NCBI GenBank assembly: GCA_964572045.1
Contig: CAZNEI010000031.1
Span: 1-31,903, forward strand
Origin: CBDCKR01 sp964572045
Lineage (GTDB): Bacteria; Gemmatimonadota; Gemmatimonadetes; Longimicrobiales; Gaopeijiaceae
Reading direction: 5' to 3'
DNA: 31,903 bases
The notes below the pieces were generated by a model, which did not search any database, was not told where the DNA came from, and saw only the letters and a program-made list of their open reading frames with translations. Position 1 is the first letter of the stretch; each line of letters begins with the position of its first letter. Positions 22,704 through 30,497 of the stretch are shown here, piece after piece. The position numbers and the translations under genes were made by a program.

Positions 22704-25517
22704 ATGAGAGTCATTCGATGGATCCTTCCGATGCTGGTGGCCCTGGGCCCTGGGCCCGACGGCGCCTGGGCGCAATCCGCCCCGGCGACCCTCACGGGCG
22801 TCGTCACGGACGAGGGCCAGGCCCCTCTGGCCGGAGCTCAGATCGTCGTGTCCCATCAGCTCAACGGGACCGAGAGGGGCGCGACGAGCGGGCCCGACGG
22901 CCGCTACTCGGTGAGCGGGATCCCGGCGGGCGGGCCCTACAAGCTCGAAGCCCGGAGGCTGGGCTATGTTCTCGCGGCGGAAGACGGCCTCTCCTCCGAG
23001 GGGATCGTGCTCGAGGCGGGCGCGGTGGTCTCGCTCGACTTTCGGCTCCGGCCCGACGCGATCGCGCTGGACGCCCTCGAGGTCTTCGCCACCGTCGCCG
23101 ACGAATCGCTGACTCCCGTCGCCTTCTCGAACATCGACAAGGCCCAGATCCGGACGCAGCTGGGATCGAGGGACCTGCCGCTCGTGCTGAACGTGACGCC
23201 GAGCACCTACTCCACCCTGCAGGGCGGCGGGGCGGGAGACGCGCGCATCAACGTGCGCGGCTTCAACCAGAACAACCTCGCGGTGATGATCAACGGGGTA
23301 CCCGTCAACGACATGGAGAACGGGTGGGTCTACTGGTCGAACTGGGACGGACTGGCCGACGCCTCCACGAGCATCCAGCTGCAGCGGGGCCTGTCGGCCG
23401 TGAACCTCGCGACCCCCTCGATCGGCGGGACGCTGAACGTCATCACCGATCCCTCGTCCGTGCGCTCCGGCTTCTCCTACAAGCAGGAGGTCGGGCTCGG
23501 ATCGGTGGATTCGGACGGCGCGTGGGGGCTGGGCCGCAATCTCCTGAAGGAGACGCTCAGCCTGCACACGGGCCGCTTCGGGGGCGGATTCGCCGTGACC
23601 GCCTCCCTCGTTCGCAAGACGGGCGACGGAATGTACCGGGGGTTTTTCGGAGGAGACGCCACCTGGACGGACGCGTGGGCCTACTACCTCGCCTCCTCCT
23701 ACGATGTCAATGAGCGGCACCGGCTCGAGTTCTACCTCGTCGGAGCCCCGCAGCGGCACGGCCAGAACCTCTACAAGCTGAACCTCGGCACCCTCTCCCA
23801 CGACTACGCCCGGAGCCTGGACGACTACGATCCGGCCGCTCTGGCCGACTATGCCGAGGCCGGGCGGAACGCGAGCCCGAACGTCGGACCCGTGAGCTCC
23901 GCGTACGCGAACCCGCAGTTCTCCAGCACCGGGCCGGGCCGCGGAACGAGGAACCGGTTCTCGCCGGGATTCTTGAACGAGCGCGAGAACTACTTCCACA
24001 AGCCCCAGGCGAACCTGAACTGGCACGCCTACCTGGGCGATGGGCTGTCGCTCTCCACCGTCGCCTACTTCGCAGGCGGCCAGGGAGGAGGCACGGGAGC
24101 CCTCGGCTCAAGCCGGAACGCCGTCTTCCGGACCGATTTCGGGCAGCGCACGGCGGACTGGGACGCGACGATCGCGGCGAATCGAGCCCGGGAAGACGGA
24201 TCGGCGGGCTACATCCTGCGCAACTCCGTGAACAACCAGTGGACCATCGGTGCGATCTCCAAGCTCCGCAAGGCGTTCGCGGCGGGTTGGACGGGGGAGG
24301 TCGGCGTGGACTGGAGGACCGCCGAGGTCGATCACTACCGGGAGGTCCGCGACCTGCTCGGGGGCCAGTACTACCTGGACGGCTCCTCCGAGTTCTGGAC
24401 CCAGGCCCAGCAGCGCAGGAGGCTCGGCGACCGCGTCAACTACGACAACACGAATACGATCGACTGGCTCGGGGCCTACCTGCAGGGAGGGCGCTCCACC
24501 TCGGCCGGGAGCCTCTGGGGGATGATCGGCTGGGCGAGGAACTCCTACAGCTTCACCGATCACTTCACCCGGGCCGGGTCTGGATCGGACGAGCCGCTGG
24601 TGCTCGAGAGCGGGGCGCTCCACGGGCTGCAAATCAAGGGCGGAGTGCAGCGGCACCTGACGCCGGCGTGGTCCGTCTTCGCCAACGGGGGACACGTCTC
24701 CAAGGTCCCGATCTTCGACGGTGTCATCGACGACACCCGGGGCGTCGTGAACCAGGATCCCGAGAACGAGAAGTTCCTCTCGCTGGAGGCGGGAACCAGG
24801 CTCCGGTCCCTAGACCGCACCCTCTCGCTCGACCTCAACCTGTACGCGACGACCTGGCGCGACCGGACCCGCAGCCTCTTCGTCCCCAACCTGGACGGTG
24901 AAGGGGACGGCGGGCTCGTGAGCCTTCTAGGAGTCGATGCCCGCCACATGGGCGTGGAGCTGGAGGTCGCCTATCAGCCCCTCCCGCTCCTCAGGTTCGA
25001 CGGGGCCGCCTCGGTCGGAGCCTGGACGTACCTCGACGACGCCGTCGGCCGCTACGTGTCGGACGACCGGACGGTCGTGGAGGAGTTCGCCTTCTACATC
25101 CGGGACCTGAAGGTGGCCGACGCGCCGCAGACCCAGTTCGCCTACGGCCTCTCCATCTTCCCCGCTCCGGGCCTGATGCTCCAGGGCGTGGGCAGGACGT
25201 ACGCGAACCACTACGCCGAATTCAGCCCCTTCGACCGGAACGATCCGGGCGACCGCACGCAGCCGTGGGACGCTCCGGGATACACGGTCTTCGATCTGCA
25301 CACCGCCTATAACGTGACGGGCCTCATCCCCGCCTGGCGGGGCGGCGACGTACGGGTGTTCGCGAACGTCTACAACGTGTTCGACGAGATCTACGTCCAG
25401 GATGCCGTGGACAACTCCTCCTACAACAGCTTCGACCGTGACCACGACGCGGACGACGCGGAGGTTTTCCTCGGGATCCCGAGGAACCTCAACGTCGGAA
25501 TCGAGCTAACCTTCTAG
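22704..25517 (+). CDS. TonB-dependent receptor with carboxypeptidase-regulatory-like domain
   Basis: A 937-residue outer-membrane receptor. The signal peptide (WILPMLVALGPGPDGAWAQ) is followed by a carboxypeptidase-regulatory-like domain (ATLTGVVTDEGQAPLAGAQ to about residue 115), a plug with ARINVRGFNQNNLAVMINGV, VPVNDMENGWVYWSNW and GGTLNVITDP, and a beta-barrel ending in LNVGIELTF with a terminal aromatic residue. There is no SusD partner. The plug resembles receptors of the OMP/CirA class. Three in-frame ATGs occur at 22686, 22695 and 22704; GGAGGAG nine bases before 22704 favours the last. The frame upstream overlaps the thioesterase gene and is not part of it. Substrate unknown. Confidence 0.92.
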   Translation: MRVIRWILPMLVALGPGPDGAWAQSAPATLTGVVTDEGQAPLAGAQIVVSHQLNGTERGATSGPDGRYSVSGIPAGGPYKLEARRLGYVLAAEDGLSSEGIVLEAGAVVSLDFRLRPDAIALDALEVFATVADESLTPVAFSNIDKAQIRTQLGSRDLPLVLNVTPSTYSTLQGGGAGDARINVRGFNQNNLAVMINGVPVNDMENGWVYWSNWDGLADASTSIQLQRGLSAVNLATPSIGGTLNVITDPSSVRSGFSYKQEVGLGSVDSDGAWGLGRNLLKETLSLHTGRFGGGFAVTASLVRKTGDGMYRGFFGGDATWTDAWAYYLASSYDVNERHRLEFYLVGAPQRHGQNLYKLNLGTLSHDYARSLDDYDPAALADYAEAGRNASPNVGPVSSAYANPQFSSTGPGRGTRNRFSPGFLNERENYFHKPQANLNWHAYLGDGLSLSTVAYFAGGQGGGTGALGSSRNAVFRTDFGQRTADWDATIAANRAREDGSAGYILRNSVNNQWTIGAISKLRKAFAAGWTGEVGVDWRTAEVDHYREVRDLLGGQYYLDGSSEFWTQAQQRRRLGDRVNYDNTNTIDWLGAYLQGGRSTSAGSLWGMIGWARNSYSFTDHFTRAGSGSDEPLVLESGALHGLQIKGGVQRHLTPAWSVFANGGHVSKVPIFDGVIDDTRGVVNQDPENEKFLSLEAGTRLRSLDRTLSLDLNLYATTWRDRTRSLFVPNLDGEGDGGLVSLLGVDARHMGVELEVAYQPLPLLRFDGAASVGAWTYLDDAVGRYVSDDRTVVEEFAFYIRDLKVADAPQTQFAYGLSIFPAPGLMLQGVGRTYANHYAEFSPFDRNDPGDRTQPWDAPGYTVFDLHTAYNVTGLIPAWRGGDVRVFANVYNVFDEIYVQDAVDNSSYNSFDRDHDADDAEVFLGIPRNLNVGIELTF

Positions 25518-25534
25518 GTCGGCCGACCGCGCAT

Positions 25535-25567
25535 GTCCGGCCGTGCCCGGCTCGCCGGACGGCACGG
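25535..25567 (+). other. two interlocked inverted repeats after the receptor gene
   Basis: GTCCGGC (25535-25541) pairs with GCCGGAC (25554-25560), and CCGTGCC (25541-25547) pairs with GGCACGG (25561-25567). They interleave, so the RNA could form either hairpin or, less one base, a pseudoknot. They lie between the receptor stop and the YdeI ribosome binding site; terminator or chance in GC-rich DNA are alternatives. Confidence 0.3.
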
Positions 25568-25591
25568 CGCGCGATGCACCCGGGAGGACGC

Positions 25592-26182
25592 ATGACCGCC
25601 TTGGCCCCGAACCCCGAGGTCGACAGATCGCTCAGCGCCTCCAGCCGCTGGCGGGAAGAGACGGCTGCGCTGAGGGAGGTCCTCCTGGAATGCGGCCTCG
25701 CCGAGGAGCTGAAGTGGCGCAAGCCCTGCTACGCCCACGGCGGCAAGAACATCTGCATCATCCAGCCGATGAAGGACTTTCTCGCGCTCCTCTTCTTCAA
25801 GGGCGCGCTCCTCAGCGATCCCGACGGCCTCCTCGAGAGGCAGGGGCCCAATTCCCGTTCGGGATTTCGGATGCGCTTCACGAGCGCGGGCGACGTCCGG
25901 CGTGTGGCCGACAGCATCCGAGCCTACGTGCGCGAGGCGATCGAAGTCGAGGGGGCCGGTCTCAAGGTGGACAAGGCTCCGGAGCTCGCGTACCCCGACG
26001 AGCTCACGGCCAGGTTCGGTGCCGACCCCGACTTCAGGGCGGCGTTCGAGAGGCTGACGCCCGGACGGCGGCGCTTCTACCTGGTGCATTTTTCCGGCGC
26101 CAAGCGGTCGACGACGCGGGCCGCGCGCATCGAGAGGTACAGGGAGAAGATCCTCGAAGGAAAGGGATTCCATGACCGCTGA
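25592..26182 (+). CDS. YdeI/OmdA-family protein with DUF1801 domain
   Basis: A 196-residue soluble protein. The central part, EELKWRKPCYAHGGKNICII followed by FLALLFFKGALL, is the DUF1801/YdhG fold; the end, LTPGRRRFYLVHFSGAKRS with RIERYREKILEGKG, is the C-terminal helical tail of YdeI/OmdA-like proteins. The family is widespread and its role is poorly defined, with links to stress responses. ATG at 25592 has GGGAGG four bases upstream, which decides the start over an ATG at 25574. The 3' end overlaps the next gene by 11 bases, so the two are co-translated. Confidence 0.9.
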   Translation: MTALAPNPEVDRSLSASSRWREETAALREVLLECGLAEELKWRKPCYAHGGKNICIIQPMKDFLALLFFKGALLSDPDGLLERQGPNSRSGFRMRFTSAGDVRRVADSIRAYVREAIEVEGAGLKVDKAPELAYPDELTARFGADPDFRAAFERLTPGRRRFYLVHFSGAKRSTTRAARIERYREKILEGKGFHDR

Positions 26183-26672
26183 GTCGCCGGGGGAACCGTG
26201 GGTCGGAAGCCGCGCAAGGGGCATGCGTGCCGCGCTCGGGATGGGCCTGACCTGGGCGGCGGGAGTGTTCGGCGCGAGCTTCGCGCTCTGGATCGTGGTG
26301 GGTCCCGACGCGGCCGACGTCTTTTTTCCCGCCGGCTTCGCGGTCCTGGGGTTCCTCGGCGGTGTTCTCTTCTCCGTGTTCCTCAGACTGTTCGAGGGCC
26401 GCCCCGGCTTGGGGGGGATGTCGCTTCTTCGCGCTTCGGCGTGGGGCGCCGCATCGGGGCTCCTCTTCTCGGGGATCTTCGCCGGGGTTGCGGCCTGGAC
26501 CGGGGCGGTTGAGCCGCTCGAGCATCTCGCGGGGCTCGCTCCCCTCTTCGCGGTGTGCGGCGCGATTCTCGCCACGGGCTCGCTGACCGTCGTCCGAGCG
26601 GCGGCGGATCGGAAGTCCGTCCGGGCGGCCGCATGCGTGCTCGGCCTGGTTCGGGAGGACGGGCGGGAGTAG
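26172..26672 (+). CDS. small integral membrane protein, unknown function
   Basis: A 166-residue protein with four hydrophobic segments: about 20-44 (ALGMGLTWAAGVFGASFALW), 52-72 (VFFPAGFAVLGFLGGVLFSV), 83-108 and 118-140. The ends are polar. It overlaps the YdeI gene by 11 bases and has GAAGGAAAGG upstream of its ATG, so it belongs to that operon. I recognise no family. It converges with the permease gene. Confidence 0.75.
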   Translation: MTAESPGEPWVGSRARGMRAALGMGLTWAAGVFGASFALWIVVGPDAADVFFPAGFAVLGFLGGVLFSVFLRLFEGRPGLGGMSLLRASAWGAASGLLFSGIFAGVAAWTGAVEPLEHLAGLAPLFAVCGAILATGSLTVVRAAADRKSVRAAACVLGLVREDGRE

Positions 26673-26750
26673 GAGGCTCCCCGACCCCCGCTACGCCGTG
26701 CCGGGCCCGGTCGCGTCGATCCGGGAGAGGTGGCGGACCCGGAGCCCGGT

Positions 26751-26769
26751 GCCCCGAGACGGCCGGGGC
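26751..26769. terminator. hairpin between convergent genes
   Basis: GCCCCG (26751-26756) and CGGGGC (26764-26769) form a 6-bp stem with a 7-base loop between the stops of the membrane protein gene and the convergent permease gene. No T-run on either side. Confidence 0.35.
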
Positions 26770-26786
26770 CCAGACACCCCAGGCCC

Positions 26787-28538
26787 TCAAGCGTGAAGCG
26801 GCTCGACCCGGACCGTGATCACGTCGGTGTCGTGGAACTGGTTGTGCCGCACGGACGAGGCGTAGTGGCGGAGCAGCCGGAGCGAGACCTCCTGCTCCAC
26901 CCGCCCGCCCACCGCCCGGTCGCTGAGGAGCGCCAGCTGGTCCTCGAGGTTCGTCTCGTCCGTGGCGGCGACAAACTCGAGCACGGCGTCGTCGCCCTCC
27001 CCGCTGACCATCAGGAGAAGACTCCGCCCGTCCTCGGCCCTACGCTCCTCGTCCTTCCTGAGCAGCAGCAGCAGGGTCTCCTCGCCGACCGCGCGCACGC
27101 GCTCGATCATCTCCTCGGTCCACCGCCTGCGCGAACCGAGCGCTCCGAGGAACGCGTCGATCTTCGGATACGCGTCGGTGCCGAGCGTCACCCGCAGGCG
27201 CTGCCTTCTCGGTCCGGTCGCCTCGTCGAAGAGGGTGAGCGCGATTACCGTCAGGCCGCCGACCGTCATCCCGTTGCCGAGCATCTCGCTCCAGGGACCC
27301 TGGAAGTACTCCGGGAAGATCCAGTCGAGCTGGAACGCGAGTCCGATCCAGAACCCGAGGCCGACCACGAGTCCCTTCCGATAGTCGAGGCCGTCGTGCT
27401 GCAGGATCTCGATGCCGAAGGTGAAGAGCTTGGCCACGAGGAGAACGAAGTAGCCGGCCACCACGGGACCGGGGATCGCGATGATCGCCGCGACGAACTT
27501 CGGAAGGAAAGCGATCGCCACGAAGACGATCCCGATCGCGACCCCGACCTTGCGGGCCGCGACGCCGGTGAGCTCCACGATCGAGATGCCCGTGGCGTAG
27601 GTCGTGTTCGGAACCGTGCCCGCGAGCCCCGAGAGGAGGTTGCCGAGGCCGTCGCTCGACATCGCACCCTGGATCGACCGGAAGTCGATGGCGCGCGGCC
27701 GCCGCCACGAGACCCGCTGGATCGCCACGCCGTCGCCCAGCGTGTCCATCGCGCCCACTATGGTCACCATCACGAACGCCGGCAGGAGGGCCCAGAACTC
27801 GGGTCCGAAACCGAGATCGAGGCCCGGATAGACGATGGGAGGAAGACCGATCCAGGCCGCATCACCGATCGCCTCCGTATCGTAGAGCCCGAAGGCGAAG
27901 GCGGCGACGAGGGTGCCCACGACCATGGCGACGACCGGGCCCCAAAGGCGCCACGGACCGGAACCGCGGAGCGCGCTCACGACGATGATAAGGAGCGTGA
28001 CGCCCACGATCACCGGCGCGGCCGCCGACGAGGCGGTCTCCGGCACGGCGGTGAGCCGCCCGAGGATCATCGGCCCCAGGGTCACCGGGATCAGCATGAC
28101 GACGGTGCCGGCCACCGTCGGCGTGAAGATCCGGCGGAGCGCCGACAGCCTCGCCGCCAGAATGAACTGGAAGAGCGACGCGACGATGACGAGGGTGGCG
28201 AGGAGCCCCGGACCGCCCTGCTCGAGCGCCGAGAGGCAGACGGCGAGAAAGGCGCTGCTGCTTCCCATCAGCATCACGTAGCCGGAGCCGAGGCGTCCGA
28301 CGCGCGCCGCTTGGACGGCGGTCGTGATCCCGCTGATCGCGAGCGCCGCGCAGACCGCCCACACCAGATAGGCGTCGCCGCCGCCCGCGCTCTGGATCAG
28401 GATCGTCGGCGTCAGGACGATGCTGGGGACCGCGACCATCGCGTATTGAATCCCGAGCCCGAGGGAGAGGAGGTGGGGAGGGCTCTCGTCGGGCTCGTAG
28501 CGGACGTCGCGGCGGGTCTCGGCGGCGCTGGCTGGCAT
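26787..28538 (-). CDS. NCS2-like nucleobase permease with C-terminal cytosolic domain
   Basis: A 583-residue protein. Residues about 20-437 form a 12-14 helix permease of the NCS2 (xanthine/uracil) type: SGYVMLMGSSSAF near residue 85, and SDGLGNLLSGLAGTVPNTTY plus IVELTGVAARKVG near 295-332, corresponding to the signature region. The usual Q-N-x-G of that signature is replaced by T-G-I-S, and the helix-8 glutamate region reads AMDTLGD, so substrate choice may differ. Residues about 440-583 are a soluble alpha/beta domain not present in ordinary NCS2 proteins of about 430-460 residues; it ends RLLRHYASSVRHNQFHDTD. ATG at 28538 has no clear ribosome binding site. It is probably proton- or sodium-driven in the inner membrane. 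Confidence 0.85.
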   Translation of the reverse strand: MPASAAETRRDVRYEPDESPPHLLSLGLGIQYAMVAVPSIVLTPTILIQSAGGGDAYLVWAVCAALAISGITTAVQAARVGRLGSGYVMLMGSSSAFLAVCLSALEQGGPGLLATLVIVASLFQFILAARLSALRRIFTPTVAGTVVMLIPVTLGPMILGRLTAVPETASSAAAPVIVGVTLLIIVVSALRGSGPWRLWGPVVAMVVGTLVAAFAFGLYDTEAIGDAAWIGLPPIVYPGLDLGFGPEFWALLPAFVMVTIVGAMDTLGDGVAIQRVSWRRPRAIDFRSIQGAMSSDGLGNLLSGLAGTVPNTTYATGISIVELTGVAARKVGVAIGIVFVAIAFLPKFVAAIIAIPGPVVAGYFVLLVAKLFTFGIEILQHDGLDYRKGLVVGLGFWIGLAFQLDWIFPEYFQGPWSEMLGNGMTVGGLTVIALTLFDEATGPRRQRLRVTLGTDAYPKIDAFLGALGSRRRWTEEMIERVRAVGEETLLLLLRKDEERRAEDGRSLLLMVSGEGDDAVLEFVAATDETNLEDQLALLSDRAVGGRVEQEVSLRLLRHYASSVRHNQFHDTDVITVRVEPLHA

Positions 28539-29065
28539 CGTGCGGGTTCCGTAGTGGGTTCGAAATGGAATGCGTGAAACGCGGGGCCGGACTTCCCGGG
28601 GCCGAAGAAGTTACCGGCCTAGGCCGGCTGCCCCGTGGCCGTCGGGGACCAACCTAAGGGAGTGCGCGAGTCGCGGACCAGCCGGCCGATGAGGAGGGCG
28701 GACCCCTGGTACGTCAGATTCCACTCAGCTCCGGGCGGTCGGCGTGCCGGGAGGCGAATGGTCCGGACCGGGGCAGGTCGTTCGTCGCCTTCCCCCCCTG
28801 ACGGGAGTCGGGAGGTGGGACTCGGCGGCGCCAGCCGCCTGCCCGAGGATGCGGAGTGTGAGTTGCGGTCGGCACGGTCCCGGCCGCCGGCCCTTGGGCG
28901 ACGTCTGCCCTCACTCGGACCGATTCCCACTGCGGAGGACTCGTCGATGTCGGTTCGGGCGGAGTCCTATCCGATCCTCGCGGGCACCCTCATCCGAGCG
29001 GTCCGCGAGGTTGCGTGTCCGCATGCGCCGGTCGCACGACGAGACCGGAGCGCCTCCGCCGCCGC
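28539..29065. other. about 530 bases without a gene; contains a 14-bp palindrome
   Basis: No convincing gene is seen on either strand. CCGGCCTAGGCCGG at 28614-28627 is a perfect self-complementary 14-mer about 80 bases upstream of the permease start and may be an operator. The permease promoter must lie here, but I could not identify its -35 and -10 boxes. The right part separates it from the stop of the ABC permease gene. Confidence 0.4.
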
Positions 29066-30496
29066 TCAGTCCGCTCCCCGCATACGCCCGAGCCTCGACC
29101 CCGCGCCCGCGCTCACCAGCGTGAGCAGTCCGCCCAGGAACGTGAGCGGAACCGCCGCGCGGCGCGCGACCTCCTCGGGCTCCTCGTCGGTGAGCTGAAA
29201 CCTGGGCACGTCGGCGAGCACGCTCGCGTCCATCTCCTCGCCGGCCAGGATCGCCGGCACGAAGAACTGCCGCCATTGCTCGGCGAAGGTCCGGGTCTGC
29301 GACTGGAAGAGGGCGAAGCGCGCGTCCCCGGTCCCGGCCGCGTCGACGAGCACCTCCTGAGCCAGCAGGGCCGGAGACAGGAAGCGGTAGCGGCGCACCA
29401 GGGCGATCTGCTCAGCTCGGCGGGCGTCGTGCTCGCCCGTCACCTCCTCGAGGCGGCGGTTCACGGCGTCCGTGGCGGCCCAGGCGAGCGCTCCCAGGCC
29501 GGGCTCCTCGGCCACCACGCCCCCAGCCATCTCCGGATGGTCCTCCAGGTAGCGCGCGAGGAGCTCGCTGCGGCGGTTCACGGCCTCGTTCGAGGCCTCG
29601 CGCTGGACGGTGATCATCTGCACGCGAGACGGCAACGGGTGCAGCAGCCCCGATGCGATGTTAACGGCGGCCGGAAGCACGGCCACCAAGACGAGCCACG
29701 CGCCCACCAGCACCGTCGCGTTCCAGGCGGACGACCGCCCCAGGCTGTTCACCCACGCCGCGAGCGCGAACCAGAAGAGGGTGTACGTGACGACCGTGAC
29801 GCACCAGAGAAGCACCCGCCCGGGCGAGCCCGAGCTTCCCGTGGCCAGAATGCCGAGCAGCGAGACCGCCATCACCATGCCCACGACCACAAGCGCCCGG
29901 AACGCCAGCTTCGCCACCACGATGTCGCGGGCCGAGACGGGCTGCGAGAGCGTCAGGGCCAGCGTTCCCTGCTCCCGCTCCTCGGAGAGGACGTTGAAGC
30001 TCAGGGCCAGAACGAGAAGAGGCAGCAGGTAGATGACCACGAAGGCCAGGTCGAAGCGCCCGACCATGAGGTTGAGAGGGTTCTCGACCTCGCCGTTCTG
30101 CTGGAACGACGACTCGTTGGTGTAGATGTTGATGTCGTAGTAGTAGGGCAGGAGGTCGCTCTGCCCGACCGCCAGAGCCGTCAGGGGACCGGGCTCCAGC
30201 ACGGCGGTGTGGCGGCCCCTGGCCCCGCCCAGCACGTTCGGGGCGCGGGGATCGGAGAAGCGCGACGCAGGCTCGGCGCCGTTTGCGATGTCGGCCAGCT
30301 CCTGCTCGAGGGCGCGTGCGCGTTCGACGTTGCCGGCCTCGGCGGCCTCTACGGTGCGCTCCTGGAAGCGCGCCCAGACGATGCCGTTGGCCAGCGCGTA
30401 GACGAGGAGGGCGGCGAAGAGCCCGAGCACGACCCGGAGCGCCCGGTCGGCGATGAGTAGGCGCCACTCGTTGCGAAGGACGGCGCGCGCGGCCAC
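29066..30496 (-). CDS. ABC-2 type transporter permease, DUF3526 family
   Basis: A 476-residue inner-membrane protein. One helix at about 20-40 (ALRVVLGLFAALLVYALANG) is followed by a periplasmic loop of about 100 residues, then helices starting at AFVVIYLLPLLVLALSFNV. The ABC-2 hallmark LSEEREQGTLALTLSQPVSA follows, then further helices and a large second loop before the last C-terminal helix. Length and layout match DUF3526 permeases. The start is GTG at 30496, one base after the stop of the preceding permease gene, so the two are translated together. The ATPase partner should lie upstream, beyond the window's right edge. Substrate unknown. Confidence 0.85.
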   Translation of the reverse strand: MAARAVLRNEWRLLIADRALRVVLGLFAALLVYALANGIVWARFQERTVEAAEAGNVERARALEQELADIANGAEPASRFSDPRAPNVLGGARGRHTAVLEPGPLTALAVGQSDLLPYYYDINIYTNESSFQQNGEVENPLNLMVGRFDLAFVVIYLLPLLVLALSFNVLSEEREQGTLALTLSQPVSARDIVVAKLAFRALVVVGMVMAVSLLGILATGSSGSPGRVLLWCVTVVTYTLFWFALAAWVNSLGRSSAWNATVLVGAWLVLVAVLPAAVNIASGLLHPLPSRVQMITVQREASNEAVNRRSELLARYLEDHPEMAGGVVAEEPGLGALAWAATDAVNRRLEEVTGEHDARRAEQIALVRRYRFLSPALLAQEVLVDAAGTGDARFALFQSQTRTFAEQWRQFFVPAILAGEEMDASVLADVPRFQLTDEEPEEVARRAAVPLTFLGGLLTLVSAGAGSRLGRMRGAD

Positions 30497-30497
30497 G

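Noticed and set aside
26730..28577. 615-codon plus-strand frame over the permease gene
   Set aside because: It is antisense to a clear membrane protein and is made of Arg, Asp, His and Glu runs typical of the complement of hydrophobic codons in GC-rich DNA.
28539..28700. Purine riboswitch upstream of the nucleobase permease
   Set aside because: The leader is GC-rich and lacks the conserved loop motifs of purine or related riboswitches.
29015..30460. 481-codon plus-strand frame over the ABC permease
   Set aside because: Same reason: antisense of membrane-spanning codons, with low-complexity charged composition.
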